Shown piece after piece: positions 35,081 through 47,002 of a DNA stretch of 64,000 nucleotides. The position numbers and the translations under genes were made by a program. The notes beneath the pieces were generated by a model. It had not been told where the DNA came from. It searched no databases and saw only the letters and a list, made by a program, of their open reading frames with translations. The first letter of the stretch is position 1. Every line of letters starts with the position of its first letter. Location of the stretch: contig QRFJ01000023.1 of NCBI GenBank assembly GCA_006176705.1, forward strand, positions 1,022,581-1,086,580, written 5' to 3'. Source of the stretch: Cocos nucifera (Eukaryota; Streptophyta; Magnoliopsida; Arecales; Arecaceae).

Positions 35081-36864
35081 TGATGCGTGCTAATTTATAG
35101 CTATGGCAAGTGCACCAGTCGATCAAGTAATAAAGTGAATGAGTAGAGTATCGTCCCTAGAGGATTGAAAAATAAGTACTGAAAAGCTCTTTCCTATGCT
35201 TTATTTAGAAGATCGATTTATGAGAATAAGAAATTAAAAAAAAAATAAAAAATAATTAAAAGTTTTTAATTAAATAGAGAGAGTGTAAATTATTAGGGTT
35301 TTAAATTCAAGAGCAATGGATTACTAAGGCAATCGGTTCACCTCTCAGTCAATACAATATTCAGGTTTTTAGATTAATTTTATTTCATGTGACGGTGGAG
35401 TCTCCTAATTTATTCACTACCCTTTGGTCCAGGCATAGCAAATCTATTAATATTTATTAATTACCCTTTGGTCCAGGTGTAATTTAAATAAATATTAATG
35501 CATTAGATTTTGTGAAACCCTCTAATTAAAATACGCTGCGTCCAAAGCGTACTAAAATTCCTGCATGCATATGAATTCTAATTTGATTCATAATACAAGG
35601 TATATAATCAAGAAGCATTAACATAGATGTACTTGGTCCGTAACATCTATGTTCATCAGATCAATTAGAAGATGGTCAGTAATCTAAAAGCATTAAGATC
35701 AGATTTATATACTCCTCATGAATAAAATTTAAAAATAAGTCATACTGAATATTACATCAAAAGAATGGCTACACCTTAGCTTTAGTAAAATAAAATTTAG
35801 TTCATAATAACAAATTCAAAAATAGCAAATAAAATAAAAAGCATGGAGAAATTAGACTGTTTGATTGCTGAAATTGATTGTCTGCTGCTCTTGTATGGAG
35901 AACTTGGCGAAGAAGAAGAGGCTCCTTGATGTCTTGATCGTTGAAGAAAAATAAAAAAAAAAATCCTTTTAATTTTCTCACAAATCACTTTTTTTATCTC
36001 TCTCCTCTCTCTTTCTCCCTCTCTCTTTTTCTCCCCGTCTCTCTCTTTGTCTCTCTTTTTTCTTTCTTTCTCCAATTCTCTTTTTTTTTATTTCACGACA
36101 ACAGGCTTTTTTTATAGCTGAAGTATTTGATTCCCCTTAAAATTCATCAAAAATTAGGTTTAGGACTCCTAAATCGACTCAAATTAAGATCTGAGTAATT
36201 CTGTCCATTAGATCTTGATCAAACGGTCCAAAAATTACTTAAAAATTTCTTAAAATAACCCAGATCAAGTCAGATTTAATATCAACCATTGGATCATCTA
36301 TTGGATCGAATCTGAGCCGTTCGATCGCGTTGAAATAAGCCTTCAGACCTTTAGTTTTATGTCGGAATGAATCTTGACCGTTGGATCTCGATCGGGAGCT
36401 GCGGATGCCGTCCATCAGCGCCTTCTTCTCATCCGTTCGATCAAGCTTTAGTGAAAACCGCCCGTTGGATCAGCCAAAATTTTCAAATTGCCCTCCGTGG
36501 ACCGTGCACGAGCTCGGTGTTGCATGGACCACCGCGTTCTTCAACCAATCAGCATGCGCCTCTTGCTGTGAAATTCCCGAATTACCTTTCAGATGGTCCA
36601 CCGTGAGCCGCAAAAAATGCTGACGTCATCCTGACGTCAGCGTTGCGTCGGTGGTTTTTTTTTTTTTTTTTTAAAATTCGATTCTGTGCTCGTTTGAAGT
36701 CCATTTTGTCTGAAATTTTTTTCATCAGAACCAGAAAAATGAGATCTTCACATTGGTGGCCTTCTTTCCTACATAAGATTAATAAAAGTATCAATTTCTT
36801 AATAAAATAGATTAATTTATTTTATAATTTAATACTTTTATTAGTATATTTTTACCACTTATCA
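35081..36864. mobile_element. Solo LTR nested in the CACTA left end
   Basis: A 1,784-bp insert beginning TGATGCGTGCTAATTTATAG and ending CCACTTATCA, flanked by perfect 5-bp target duplications ACTAC (35,076-35,080 and 36,865-36,869). The start, with ctatggcaagtgcacc and gagtatcgtccctagaggat, is the kind seen in long LTRs of plant Gypsy (Tat/Athila) elements. No internal retrotransposon sequence is present. A purine- or pyrimidine-rich tract lies at 35,990-36,090 and a T-run near 36,657. Frames inside (for example at 36,367-36,623) show no family resemblance. Confidence 0.9.
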
Positions 36865-36881
36865 ACTACTATAAAAAAAGG

Positions 36882-37262
36882 ACTACGGCAGTGGTTACAA
36901 CCACTGCCGCAGTCCAAAAAGTCATAGCCATAGGCTATGGCAGCGATTTTCTAACCGCTGCTATTGCAATCGTCATCGTAGCTCTATGGCAGTGATTGTT
37001 GTAGCGGTTGTTAGAACCACTGCCATAGATTGCCTATTACAATGATTTATAAACCACTGCAATAGATCGACCTATCACAGCGGTTATATAACCACTGCCA
37101 TAGGATATCTATAGCAGCGATTACATAATCGCTATCACAGGTAATCTATAGTAGTAATTTCTTAACCGCTACCATAGGTCTAGTGTAGCGGTCGGCACTA
37201 GACCTATGGCAGCAATTGACACGGATATGACAGCAGTTAAAAAATCACTGCCGTAGATCTTG
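36882..37262. repeat. Left subterminal repeats of the CACTA element
   Basis: About ten words of the ggcagcggtt(a/g) type alternate with complements such as aaccgctgccatag at roughly 30-50 bp spacing. In En/Spm such subterminal words are binding sites of the TNPA-type protein; that role here is inferred from family knowledge. Confidence 0.8.
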
Positions 37263-37426
37263 AATAATTAAAAAAAATAAAATTTTTATTTTTTTATATA
37301 TTTTATCTGATAAATACAGATATATAAAATAAAAAAATATAATAAACATAAAAATTATTCTAAAATACTAAAATTTTATTATCGAATAAAATTTATTATA
37401 ATATTTTTTTAAAAAAATAAAATACA

Positions 37427-39155
37427 TCAAAAGTCTTCTAAATTTACATCATCATCATCGTCGTCATCACCGAAAGTCAGAGTCGAAGTCGGAGCTGGAG
37501 CTGGAGCTAGAGCCAGAGTCAAAGCTGGAGTTAGAAGGCGGGCCAACATATCCTCAAAGCCTATGACATCAAAATACGTGCTGAGCGTCGATATCATATC
37601 TCTCACGATGCCCTCCAAATGAGATGCGCGCTCCTCAGCCCGATCTGCCCATGTCGCAGCATGATCTACCCATGCCAACACCTCCTCAAGCTCCTCTCAG
37701 CTGATGACATCGAAAATCTATGAGGAGATGCTCACCTCGAATCAGTAGCTCATCGATATGTGTCTGGGCCTGCATCGGATCCTTTCAGAGTGCTCAGACC
37801 CCAAGATCTGAGGCAGATGGTCATGGGGCCCAGAGGTATCCAGGCCCTCGCTCGTGAGTGCATCTAACTGATCTTATAATTATAAATTAAAATAAAATTT
37901 TATAAAAAATACTATAATACTAATCATATATACTAATATATTTAATACTTATAAAAATATGTTCGATCGTGGCATTCATCGGCCTGCCCATCTTGTCCGT
38001 GCGGTTGGATCGAAAGATCTCGCTATGGTTGGATATCACTCCATCTCTCATCATCTATAACAAAAAATAAATTTATCAGAAAGATGATAAAAAATATAAA
38101 TTTAATTTATTTAGTAAGATTTAGAATTAATTATCTCTCTATGCATACGACTGGCCATAGACTCGTGGCCTCGAGTGTGCGTATACTCCTGGACTGCACG
38201 ATTCTTCCGATTCTAATGGAAGGTAGCCTAATAAATATTCAAATACATAATAAATATTTAAAAAATATTTAAATAAAATTTTAAGCATATTAAAAAATTT
38301 AAAAGTTAAAAATTTTACCTCAAACTTCTGGCTCCTGCCGTGTCTAACCATTCTCTCCCACTGACTCGGAGGATAGTCCTGTATCCAAGGAACAAGCTTC
38401 TCCAGAGTGTCTCATCGGTGCTCGAGCCATCCTCTATGGAGCTTGACCTTGTAACCTCGGTATAATTTTTTGATTTTCTTCAGTTGAGCATCTCGAGCCC
38501 TCTCATGATCGGAAAAGTCGTACCTCCTCTACATAAATTTATCAAAAATTAGTTATAAAATTATTCTAATCAAACATATATAATGTAAATATATAAAATA
38601 TATAAATATAACTAAGATGCACGTACTTACCCATATCTCCTCCCATACTCGGTTTTTGACGGCAACATCCATCAAACGCCAGTCTTTGGGCTCTACGAGA
38701 ATGATGTCCGACCACCTTACAAGTACTCCAAAAAAGAAATGCATCTTCCGTGCGGTCTCCCCTACCGACGTCCCCTCCGCATCATACTGCACCATTACCT
38801 GATGCTGGCGGTTCCACACGTGTGCCATACGTGTGGGACCATGAAATATCCAACTGGATGATGCACCTATAATGCAAATATGTTATGCAAATATATAAGT
38901 GTACAAATACTATATAAAAAATAAAGTTGTACTAATATAATAAAAATGTACACTCAGATGCCTACGACGGTAGAGGCTCAGCTGTCAGTAGAGTAGATGC
39001 CATCGGTGGAGTAGATGCCAATGGTGAAGATCCCTAAGCAGTCGATGTCGAGGTGAATGGAGTATACTCCGACTACTCCTCGAATGCGGAACTGCGCATA
39101 ACCCATCGAGAGACAGGGGTGAAAGCTAGATGGTATTTCGGTGCCATCGTGACCT
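37427..39155 (-). pseudogene. Ptta/En/Spm-type transposase gene (Transposase_24-like), decayed
   Basis: Coding blocks on the minus strand, probably separate exons. A start region near 39,145 reads MAPKYHLAFTPVSRWVMRSS and is S/T/P-rich with in-frame TAG codons. Then at 38,553-38,870: GPTRMAHVWNRQHQVMVQYD, FFGVLVRWSDIILVEPKDWR and KNRVWEEIW. Then at about 38,330-38,530: DAQLKKIKKLYRGYKVKLHR and VPWIQDYPPSQWERMVRHG. Then at about 38,140-38,215: RKNRAVQEYTHTRGHESMAS, followed by a C-terminal helical region (37,427-37,681) with an acidic DDDDDDD tail. This order is that of the plant transposase (Ptta/En/Spm) family carried by CACTA elements, which binds element ends rather than cutting. No TNPD-like catalytic transposase is visible. 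Confidence 0.8.
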
Positions 39156-39199
39156 ACAACGTTAATGAACATTAATCAATATAATATCATGACATATTA

Positions 39200-39730
39200 A
39201 ATTCTATTCGCTTAGAAGCTGAGCCGGCTCTATGCCTGAGACAGCCGGCTCCATACTTGGGACATCTGGATAGGATCCTCCCCCAGTCGGCTCAGCTGCG
39301 TATCTGAGCTGGCTAGACTGTGTGCCATCCCCTCGATCACTCCCTCTCTCCCTCTCTCGATCTCTCTCATCGATGATGGTGGCAAGGCCAAACCCCTCCC
39401 TTTCAGCTTTTTCATCTCTTGATCTTTCTCTCTCCCTCTCTTGATCTCCCTCGTCGGTGAGGCCGGATCTCATCCCTCCCTCTCTCACTCTTTCGATCTC
39501 CCTTGTTGGCAAGGCCGGACCCTATCCCTCCTAGTGATGCCGACGAGGCCGGACCCCCTTCCTTCCTCTCTCGCTCTCTCGATCTCCCACTCTCCCTCTC
39601 TCAATCACCCTCATCGGTGAGGCCGGATCCCCTCCCTCCTAATGATGGTGGCGAGGCTGGACCCCCTCCCTCCCAATGATGGCGACGAGGTCGGATCCCT
39701 CCCTTCCTCTCTCAAGTACAGACCCATCGG
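39200..39730. repeat. CT-rich minisatellite inside the CACTA element
   Basis: Imperfect repeats combine (ctctctcgat)n with ggccggaccccctccctcc and gatggcgacgagg words. The minus-strand frame at 39,204-39,512 is R/E-rich because of this, but its last 35 or so codons, with AAEPTGGGSYPDVPSMEPA, may be N-terminal sequence of the transposase-like gene. Confidence 0.6.
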
Positions 39731-40099
39731 ATATTTAGATTTGGATCTGGTACTAGTAATTAAAATTGGATCCAGATCTGAATATCCAGGTTCTAATCCA
39801 AATCCAATCCATTGACAGATCTAGTCCAAAGTTACCACCACGGCACGACCCAAAAACTACCATATGCAGATAATTATAATATTTATAATAAATATTTATA
39901 ATATTTATTATAAATATTTTATAAATTATTATAAATATATATAATTAATAAATAATACTATAAAATTTTTAAAAAAATTTATACCTATGGCTATAGAGAG
40001 TGGATCACACGGAAAGCTCCGAGGATCACCGACGATGATGCTAGAGGAGGACGATGGCACTAGAGGTAATTTACAAAATAAAAGCAAGATAGTGAGATA

Positions 40100-40690
40100 G
40101 AGAAGAGAGAAAAAGAAGAAAAGAGAGAGAGAGCAGGGGCGGCCGAGGATGGGGGGCCAGGAGGAGGGGGCACAGTGATGAGGAGGCCGAAGGAGGCTTC
40201 GCACTCGACCAAAGGAGGATCAGAATGGTGGTGGTGGTGGGGGGTGGGGTTTCACGGGGGCCGAAGAAGGGTCGGATGGGGTTCGTCGGGGACGAGGGAG
40301 GGTCGGATGGAGTGGTGGGGGGTGGGGTTTCGCGGAGGGCCGAGCGAGGGTGGAGGGGGGTTTGTCAGAGGGGGGTTCGCGGTGGGTCGAGGGAGGATCG
40401 GATGGGGGTTCACCGAGGGGGGTTTCACTGGGGGTTGAGGGAGGGTCGGATGGAGGGGTGGGGGCCGGATGGGGGGTGGCGGGTGGCGGGGAGGGGCGGT
40501 CGGAGATAGAAGGCCGAAGAGGGAGGGGGAAGGAGGGGCGGTGCCAGTTGAGCGGAGAGGAGGGGCGACCCTGATCGGAGGAGGGAGGAGGGTTGATGCC
40601 GGTCGGAGGGGAGGAGGGGCGACGTCGGTCGGGGGGGAGGAGCCTCACCGACGACGAAGAGAAGGGGGAGAGAGAGAGCGAGAGAGATTG
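40100..40690. repeat. G-rich block of the CACTA element
   Basis: Gggtcggatggggg and ggagggtcgg words recur in a strongly G-rich strand. Equivalent blocks occupy 2,227-2,990 in copy 1 and 18,190-18,600 in copy 2, always on the inner side of the palindromic core. G/W-rich and P/S-rich frames here are composition artefacts. It could form G-quadruplexes, but that is untested inference. Confidence 0.6.
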
Positions 40691-40734
40691 AGCGCGTATG
40701 GAAGAAAAAAAAATTTAAAAATTTTTAACCTAAC

Positions 40735-40842
40735 CTATGACAGCAGTTATCGAACCGCCGTCATAGATTTACGGTAGCAGTTATCGAACCGCTGCCATAG
40801 ATCTATGGCAGCGATTTTAGATAACCGCTGCCATAGATTAAA
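40735..40842. repeat. Internal set of subterminal-type words
   Basis: Three or four words of the cagcagttatcgaaccgc / agcgattttagataaccgctg type occur well inside the element, between the G-rich block and the palindromic core. This suggests that the core and the outer array were added beyond an older element end. Confidence 0.65.
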
Positions 40843-40887
40843 AATAATTTTTTTCTTTTTTTTTAAATATTATATAATTTTAAAATT

Positions 40888-41792
40888 TAATATTTATCTT
40901 CATCATTCATTATCTAAATAATTATCATTAGAGTGTCATCGCAAAAGATCGCCTAGATCCGATGGCCCTAACTTTATCGATCAAAAAAATTTAATTTTGA
41001 CGATCACGAACGACGATGCGATGATCTGATAGATGGAGACCTTCGATGGATCTAAAAACTTACAATGATGATCTCGATGATGTTTATAGCATACTATCAA
41101 GGTTTTACTTTAATCGAATATCGTTATCATGGTCAATTTAGTACGAAATGATTTCGACCGTTAAATTAGAAATAAGTATCAAAGGATTAAACGACATTCG
41201 ATTATGAGATAATTTTTTAGTTAAATGATCTTTATTATAATTTTAAATATTTTATATGATGATGATAGTAAAATTTAAATAATTTTTGTATAAATTATTG
41301 ATGTTAAGTAGATATTGTAAATGCACGAGCATAACAATTAGTGAAGTTTCAGAATGGTTATCAGAAGACGTATAGTTTTAGATCGTTCTTCATCTCACGA
41401 GTTGAATTTTATAATCATCATTATAAAAAAAATTAAAGTAGTAGCCAAGATCATTTATAAAAAAAATTATCTCATAATCGAACACCGTTTGATCCTTTGA
41501 TCAATCGTTTATCATTTAATGGTTGAAACTAACCTATATTAAATTGACCAAGATAACGATATTCGATTGAAGTAAAACTTTGATAGTATGCTACAAACAT
41601 CATCAAGATCATCATTATAGATTTTTAGATCCATCGGAGGTCTTCATCTATCAGATCATCGCATCATCATTCGTGGTCGTCAAAATTAAATTTTTCTAAT
41701 CGATGAAACTAGGGCCATCGGATTGAGGCGATCTTTTGCGAAGATACTCTAATGATAATTATTTAGATAATGAACGATGAAGATGAACATTA
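40888..41792. repeat. Palindromic core of CACTA copy 3
   Basis: The left arm begins tcttcatcattcattatcta and the right arm ends with its inverse, tagataatgaacgatgaaga. The paired words run in order toward a centre near 41,340: for example, gatgatctcgatgatgttta at about 41,066 pairs with acaaacatcatcaagatcat near 41,602. This is an inverted repeat of about 0.9 kb with imperfect arms. No gene is inside. Confidence 0.8.
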
Positions 41793-41824
41793 AATTTTAA
41801 AATTTTATAATATTTTTTTAAAAA

Positions 41825-42171
41825 AATATGACAGCGATTATAATTAACTGCTGCCATAAATCAGATTATAGTAGCGATTCCTACTAACCGCTGCTATAGG
41901 TCTCACTTATGGCAGCGATTACAATGAACCGCTGCTATAGGTTGATCTATGGCAGCGATTTTTTGTAACTGCTACTATAGGTCCGACCTATAACAGCGAT
42001 TTTCTATAATCGCTGCTATATATCGGACCTATGGTAGCAGTTAATAAAATCACTATCATAGGTCCGGTCTATAGCAGCGGTTATCGAAAATCACTATCAT
42101 AGGTGCTATGGCAGCGGTTTCGAAAATCACCGCCATAGTAAGTGAGGCCATATGCCATTTTTATAGTAGTG
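41825..42171. repeat. Right subterminal repeats and terminal repeat of the CACTA element
   Basis: About ten words of the ggcagcgatt / aaccgctgctatag type lead to the terminal CACTACTATAAAAA (inverted). Arrangement mirrors 36,882-37,262. Confidence 0.85.
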
Positions 42172-42174
42172 ATA

Positions 42175-42756
42175 TTTAGTACTTTTTATACAATTTTAGG
42201 ACTTATGGTCCTTGAATAAGAAAAGAGGATTATCTTTTTCACTAGATGTTTTCTTGTACATTATATGTAATGCCAAGATCTCTACTAGATGTTTTCATGA
42301 TATGCTAGAAGTATAGGTTTTGATGCATTATTTGATATTTTGTTGGATTCGTGCCAAGGGGGCTTCACCCCCACACCCCTGGATTCTAGTCAAAGTGTCA
42401 CATTAGGATAAAATGGTATTAGGCCTTTCCACTTGTTGGGCTTCACTTATGCTCCGCCCAACAAGATGGAAAGGCCTCTATTAACTTTGTAGGTGGTGCT
42501 AATCTAAATGCAAGATATCTTTATAAATAATTCAAAGTTAGGCTCACTTGATACACACAATTCCTCCTAGGATTATGGTAATAAAATAAAACTTTAATCT
42601 CTTGTTCTATATCTTCTATATGAGTTTTATACTATGTTAATTACAAGTAATTCTATTTTGGGTTAGATCGGTACTATGATAATTTTATTTCATGCTATGT
42701 TAGATTTTAATGGATCCATATTAACTTATTCTTTATATTTTATTGTGTTATAGATT
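42175..42756. other. Spacer with a short hairpin
   Basis: AT-rich sequence between the CACTA end and the ULP1-type gene. It holds the inverted repeat at 42,421-42,477 and is otherwise unrecognised. It may be the terminal region of the Mutator-like element, but no long terminal repeat is evident. Confidence 0.4.
42421..42477. repeat. Short inverted repeat
   Basis: The arm aggcctttccacttgttggg (42,421-42,440) pairs with cccaacaagatggaaaggcc (42,457-42,476) with one bulged base, leaving a loop of about 16 nt. It could be a transcription-related hairpin or a tiny element end; nothing else supports either reading. Confidence 0.7.
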
Positions 42757-45700
42757 CAAAAAAAATGTAAGAGGACTAAGACTTTGAGCAAAGCAGGTAC
42801 TTCCTCACCCGACATATAAGAGGATGAAGTAGAAAGAAAAAGGTCAATTGGGATTGGGAGGCTGGAGAGTAGATGCTCTTCAAGTTAGTTATATAGAATC
42901 TTGAATAAAAAAAAGGAAAGAAAGAAGAGCATAAAGGAATCAATATCAGATGTGCAAATTAAGCTTCTATAGAAGACACCATTTGCACACTTCCTTGATA
43001 TCCCAGACTTGTCTATTAGTTTAACTTGGCTGCATGTGCTCATCAAACAGTTCGATGAGCAAAGATGTACATTCACCATCGGCGATGGCTTAGAGCTAAA
43101 GCTTGAAAAGGATGAGCTCACCGCAATGCTTGGCCTCCCTCTCACTGGCCTACTAGTGGAACTTGACAAGGAGAGGGTACCCCTAAAAGGCAAAACATAC
43201 AATGAATTGCTTGGGGTTCTCGAGATGGGGGACACAGAAATAACCTTAAAAAACTATTAAAGCTCTATGTTTGCCTTAAAGGGGAGAAAGAGATGAAGTT
43301 TTTTGTTCGTGTCTTCGTGTTGGCTGTGCTGAACACGATACTCATCTCGATGTCTATCTGTGCGATGCTATAGTCTGTGTGTCAATATATTGACCATATT
43401 GATAACTTGTATGACTTTGACTGGGGGATGATTGTTTATACATTTTTGATGGAGAACATCATATATTGTCATCGAGCGATACATGATTAGGAGAACAAGG
43501 TGAAGCGATCATTCAATTACTTAGATGGTTGTGGTATCGATTTGTTGGTAAGTATCAAGTGTAATTATACTCTATTAATTTTATATTTTATAGTGAATAA
43601 TTTTGTAATAACAATAGGCTTCCTAATATCTTTTATTATTGTTTGATATAGGCTTGGTTTCTAGAAAAGATTTCCTTCATCTTGACATCCCAAGGCAATA
43701 GGACAGCAAAGCCCCATCTCTTCAAGTGGAAGGTGAAATGGTCGTGAGACATTAACAAGATCGAAGAGAAGATCAGCATGATTACAATCAATAAGATAAT
43801 ATTATCATATATTATTTTATATTGGGATACTCTGATATCATACTATCTTAAAATGTAATAATACTACCTTATTAATACTTTAAACTTTCATAAGATCAAG
43901 GAGTATTGGCTTGCCCCCTTCGAGCACAAGTACCTCAAAATTAGAGCATCTATTGGTGCAAATGTTATTCGGGTGCATGCTAATAGGACTACTAAAATTG
44001 AAAGGAAGAGAAGAATGAAGAAACAAATAGATGTTGCTAGTACATCTCATGGTGTGGACTTCCAAAATCTTGCATGAAGGATCAAGATACTTGAAGAAAG
44101 CAATAAGAAGAAAGATGGGGAGATCTCGACCTTGAAAGCAAAGATCAAATCATTGAAGAGAAATTATAAAAAATTTTGCTGCATTCTGAAAAGAAAGAAC
44201 TGTGGAGCGGTGTTTTATGATTTTGACTCATCCAACTCTATGTCTGAATCATGTGTACCCACATCTAATGATGATGATGACGATGATGCCAGCTCTAAGA
44301 AGAAGGTTGAAAAAAGAGGAGGAGGGATAAAGGACGATAAGAAGAATGAGGGACAAGAGGAAGAAGAAGAAGAAGAAGAAAAATAGGAGGCAAAGAAGGA
44401 AAAGAAAAAGGAGGAAGAAGAGGAGGAGGAGGGGGAAAAATAAAAGCAATAATGATGATGATGATGATGATCATGATCATCATGATGACCATGACCTTGG
44501 TGAAGGTCATGTGGGTAATGAGGATGCCAACACTGAAGAGGATAAGAAGGATGGATGCCCATTTTCAATTGTCAGAAGGTTGAAGGAGAGGATGGATAGA
44601 AAATCAATATTAACTAAAATATCAAAAGATTATCAAATGGGCAGAAAGTACAAGAGGAGGCACAAAAATCCTACGACAACCACTGCTGCTCCTAGTGACA
44701 AGGTGAACATTTGCCAATAGATTTTCTGATACTTCCTGTAGTAGTTTTATGTATTTTCGATACCATTATAGTTTTCTAATACTACCTCTAATTGCTTTGA
44801 TTTTTGATACTTTTCGATCCATACCGATACTTTTTTTATGTTATATGATACTTTTCTAGTGCTATATGATACTTTCCTATCTTTGGTCTAGTCCATACCG
44901 TTTAGAGCTATTGGAGAGCATTTATTGGATATTAAATACTTCAAAAATGGGCTAAAAAACTAGCTATTATGGAAGTTTTCGTCTTAAGGATCGACCCATG
45001 GATCGTCCTCTAGCACAGGGGTCGTCCCATGGGTTATCCCCTATGGCAGAGCAAAAATAACCACTTTCTATTTTTGGATGGAAGAACAGCAGGGGTCGAC
45101 CCATGGGTCATCCTCTGGTAAAGTGGTCGACCCCAGGGTCATCCTTTTCTATGTGCCACTCAAAAATAGGCATGCCAGGTTGCCCTTTTTAAAAAGAAAT
45201 GATCCATAGGTCATCTCTTTCTATATGCCACTCAAAAACAGGCATGCTAGGTTGTCTTTTTTAAAATAGGATGATCTAGGGGTTGTCCCTTTTTATCCAA
45301 GCCAATTTTTTTTTCACTTTTTGACTACCAAAATATTTTGAATTACCTTCAAAGATTTTGAATTCTTCTCTAATACTCTTGAGGCATCCAAAAAATATTG
45401 TCTTAATCTCTAACTTGATGAAAATATAACTTCGGCATTCACCAAGCATTTTATCAATTTAAAAGTTCTTATATATCCTAAAATATATTTTTGAACTTCT
45501 TCCAAGGATAAAAAGTCGTTAGTACTCTTCTCAAATATTTTGTAGTCATCAAAATCAAATTTTAGGGCAATAATACTCCATTACTATCATTTGGTATGTT
45601 TTTCTTGCTAAATGATACTTTTTTATCTTTATTTTTTTGATATTACTGTGGCAACTTTTGATAGTTCTCTAGTAGTATATCGATACTGCTTTATAGTTAG

Positions 45701-47002
45701 TTGATACTTTTTTTAAGTTATCTGATACTTTTTAAGTGCCAACTGATATTTTATTATGTACAGAATGTTACTATAATGGATGCTGTCAAGGTTCAGGATA
45801 AGTACAAAGGCAACCATAAATATCCTGGGCGCAACCTAATAATAGAAAAAGAGCATATGGTGATAGACTTTTTTCTTTCTCATGATATTATGACCATATG
45901 TGTAATTAATACTTTTGGTATGTAAGCACACCTTATATTCAAAATTATTATTTTTTTCTAGTACTTGTGAGTAAATTATCATCATTTTTAGGGATCATGT
46001 ATGGAACGAGAATACCACATATGGTTCTGTATGGGTTGAAGAGCTGAGTCTGTGCAAATTATTATTTTTAGAGCCGATATCTAATGATATAAGTGAATTA
46101 TATTATAGGACAATAATATTATAAAGTTCTCTTTCTAAAGTTTGTGAATTCTATTTGTATGTATAAATAGGCAATGAATTGTTGGATGCATATAATGGAA
46201 ATATATCTAATTAAGAAGGCTCTAATAGACAATATAACATCTCCTATATGCACACGAAGTCCACGGTATAAATTATGTATATTTTTTATTCTTAGTGTCA
46301 CATCTAAACTTTGTATAATGATATTGAGCTGCTAACATATTATTCTTTTCAATTGTTGGCAGCATGAGATGTTAAATCATTTTTAAAAATAAGATGAACC
46401 TCCAGATAAATGTGCTATGGAAAAAATCAAAGGAGAGATGACAAACATCATGCGCTTATCTTTCGACTATATTTCTTCTTATATACTTGCTACATGCCGC
46501 TACATAATGTTTCCACTCAACACCTTTGATAAGTGGCACTGGCACCTTTTGGCATTTGATACCATGCATCAAAAATTTTTGCACTACGACTATATAAAAA
46601 ATTTAATAGCAAAAAGAACTACTGAAACTATTATAAGTACAAAATCTCAATTCCATTATTCACTCTTTACATTGCTAAATAAGCAATAACAAATATAAAT
46701 GGTTTGACATAGGGGAGCTTCTTTGGGCTATGGTTGAAACATTTTTGAGATATTATGCTTAAAGACTATTCTATGGAGCACATATCAAATTATTGGGATC
46801 AAGAAGAAAATATTAGTTATGGGGTCCATGTTTGCCTATGGGTTGATTCCTTCTCCAGGAATAGTGAGGAATTTTGGATAGTGGCGAAGCCTTGCAACAT
46901 GGACTAGTATAGGGCTCATATGGCACACCATATTCTGGTGGATCATAGGAGCACTCGAAGGAATGGCATTAAGAAATACATAGCTAAGCGACATAAAAAT
47001 TA
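42757..47002 (+). pseudogene. ULP1-type (C48) protease gene of a Mutator-like element, decayed
   Basis: Blocks in order on the plus strand: a DUF1985-like start (about 42,960-43,260) with SISLTWLHVLIKQFDEQRCT and KDELTAMLGLPLTGLLVELD; its continuation near 43,390-43,560 with NLYDFDWGMIVYTFLMENII; a lysine-rich and acidic linker (44,080-44,720); and a protease domain (46,380-47,002) with FPLNTFDKWHWHLLAFDTMH and then YGVHVCLWVDSFSRNSEEFW. ULP1 proteases remove SUMO using His-Asp-Cys. The WHWHLL histidine is kept, but the usual D-C-G is S-Y-G here, so the catalytic cysteine is lost (TAT for TGT). Several in-frame stops occur. Such genes ride in ULP1-bearing MULEs (Kaonashi type), which fits the MURA gene downstream. 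Confidence 0.75.

Larger units (their letters stand above)
35075..42171 (-). mobile_element. Complete CACTA (En/Spm) transposon with nested solo LTR (copy 3)
   Basis: The left end is CACTAC at 35,075-35,080, interrupted by a solo LTR, and resumes as TATAAAAAAAGG at 36,870. The right end read inverted is CACTACTATAAAAATGG from 42,171. The 3-bp flanks are ATA at 35,072-35,074 and ATA at 42,172-42,174, the target-site length expected for CACTA elements. Subterminal arrays of the ggcagcggtta type lie just inside both ends. Without the LTR the element is about 5.3 kb. It contains a minus-strand Ptta/En/Spm transposase-like gene, GC-rich minisatellites and a palindromic core. All parts are decayed, so it is probably immobile. 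Confidence 0.9.

Noticed and set aside
36367..36623. Two overlapping plus-strand frames of about 80 codons
   Set aside because: They lie inside a solo LTR, overlap each other in different frames and show no family resemblance.
40175..40777. G/W/R-rich and P/S-rich frames up to 142 codons
   Set aside because: Same G-rich block type as in the other CACTA copies; composition artefact.
44132..44720. Acidic, lysine- and histidine-rich frames (D/H/E/K runs)
   Set aside because: Low-complexity linker of the ULP1-type gene, not separate genes; the opposite-strand frames are shadows.
46380..47002. Host SUMO protease gene
   Set aside because: The DUF1985-like N-terminal part, lost catalytic cysteine, stops and neighbouring MURA gene indicate a transposon-borne copy.
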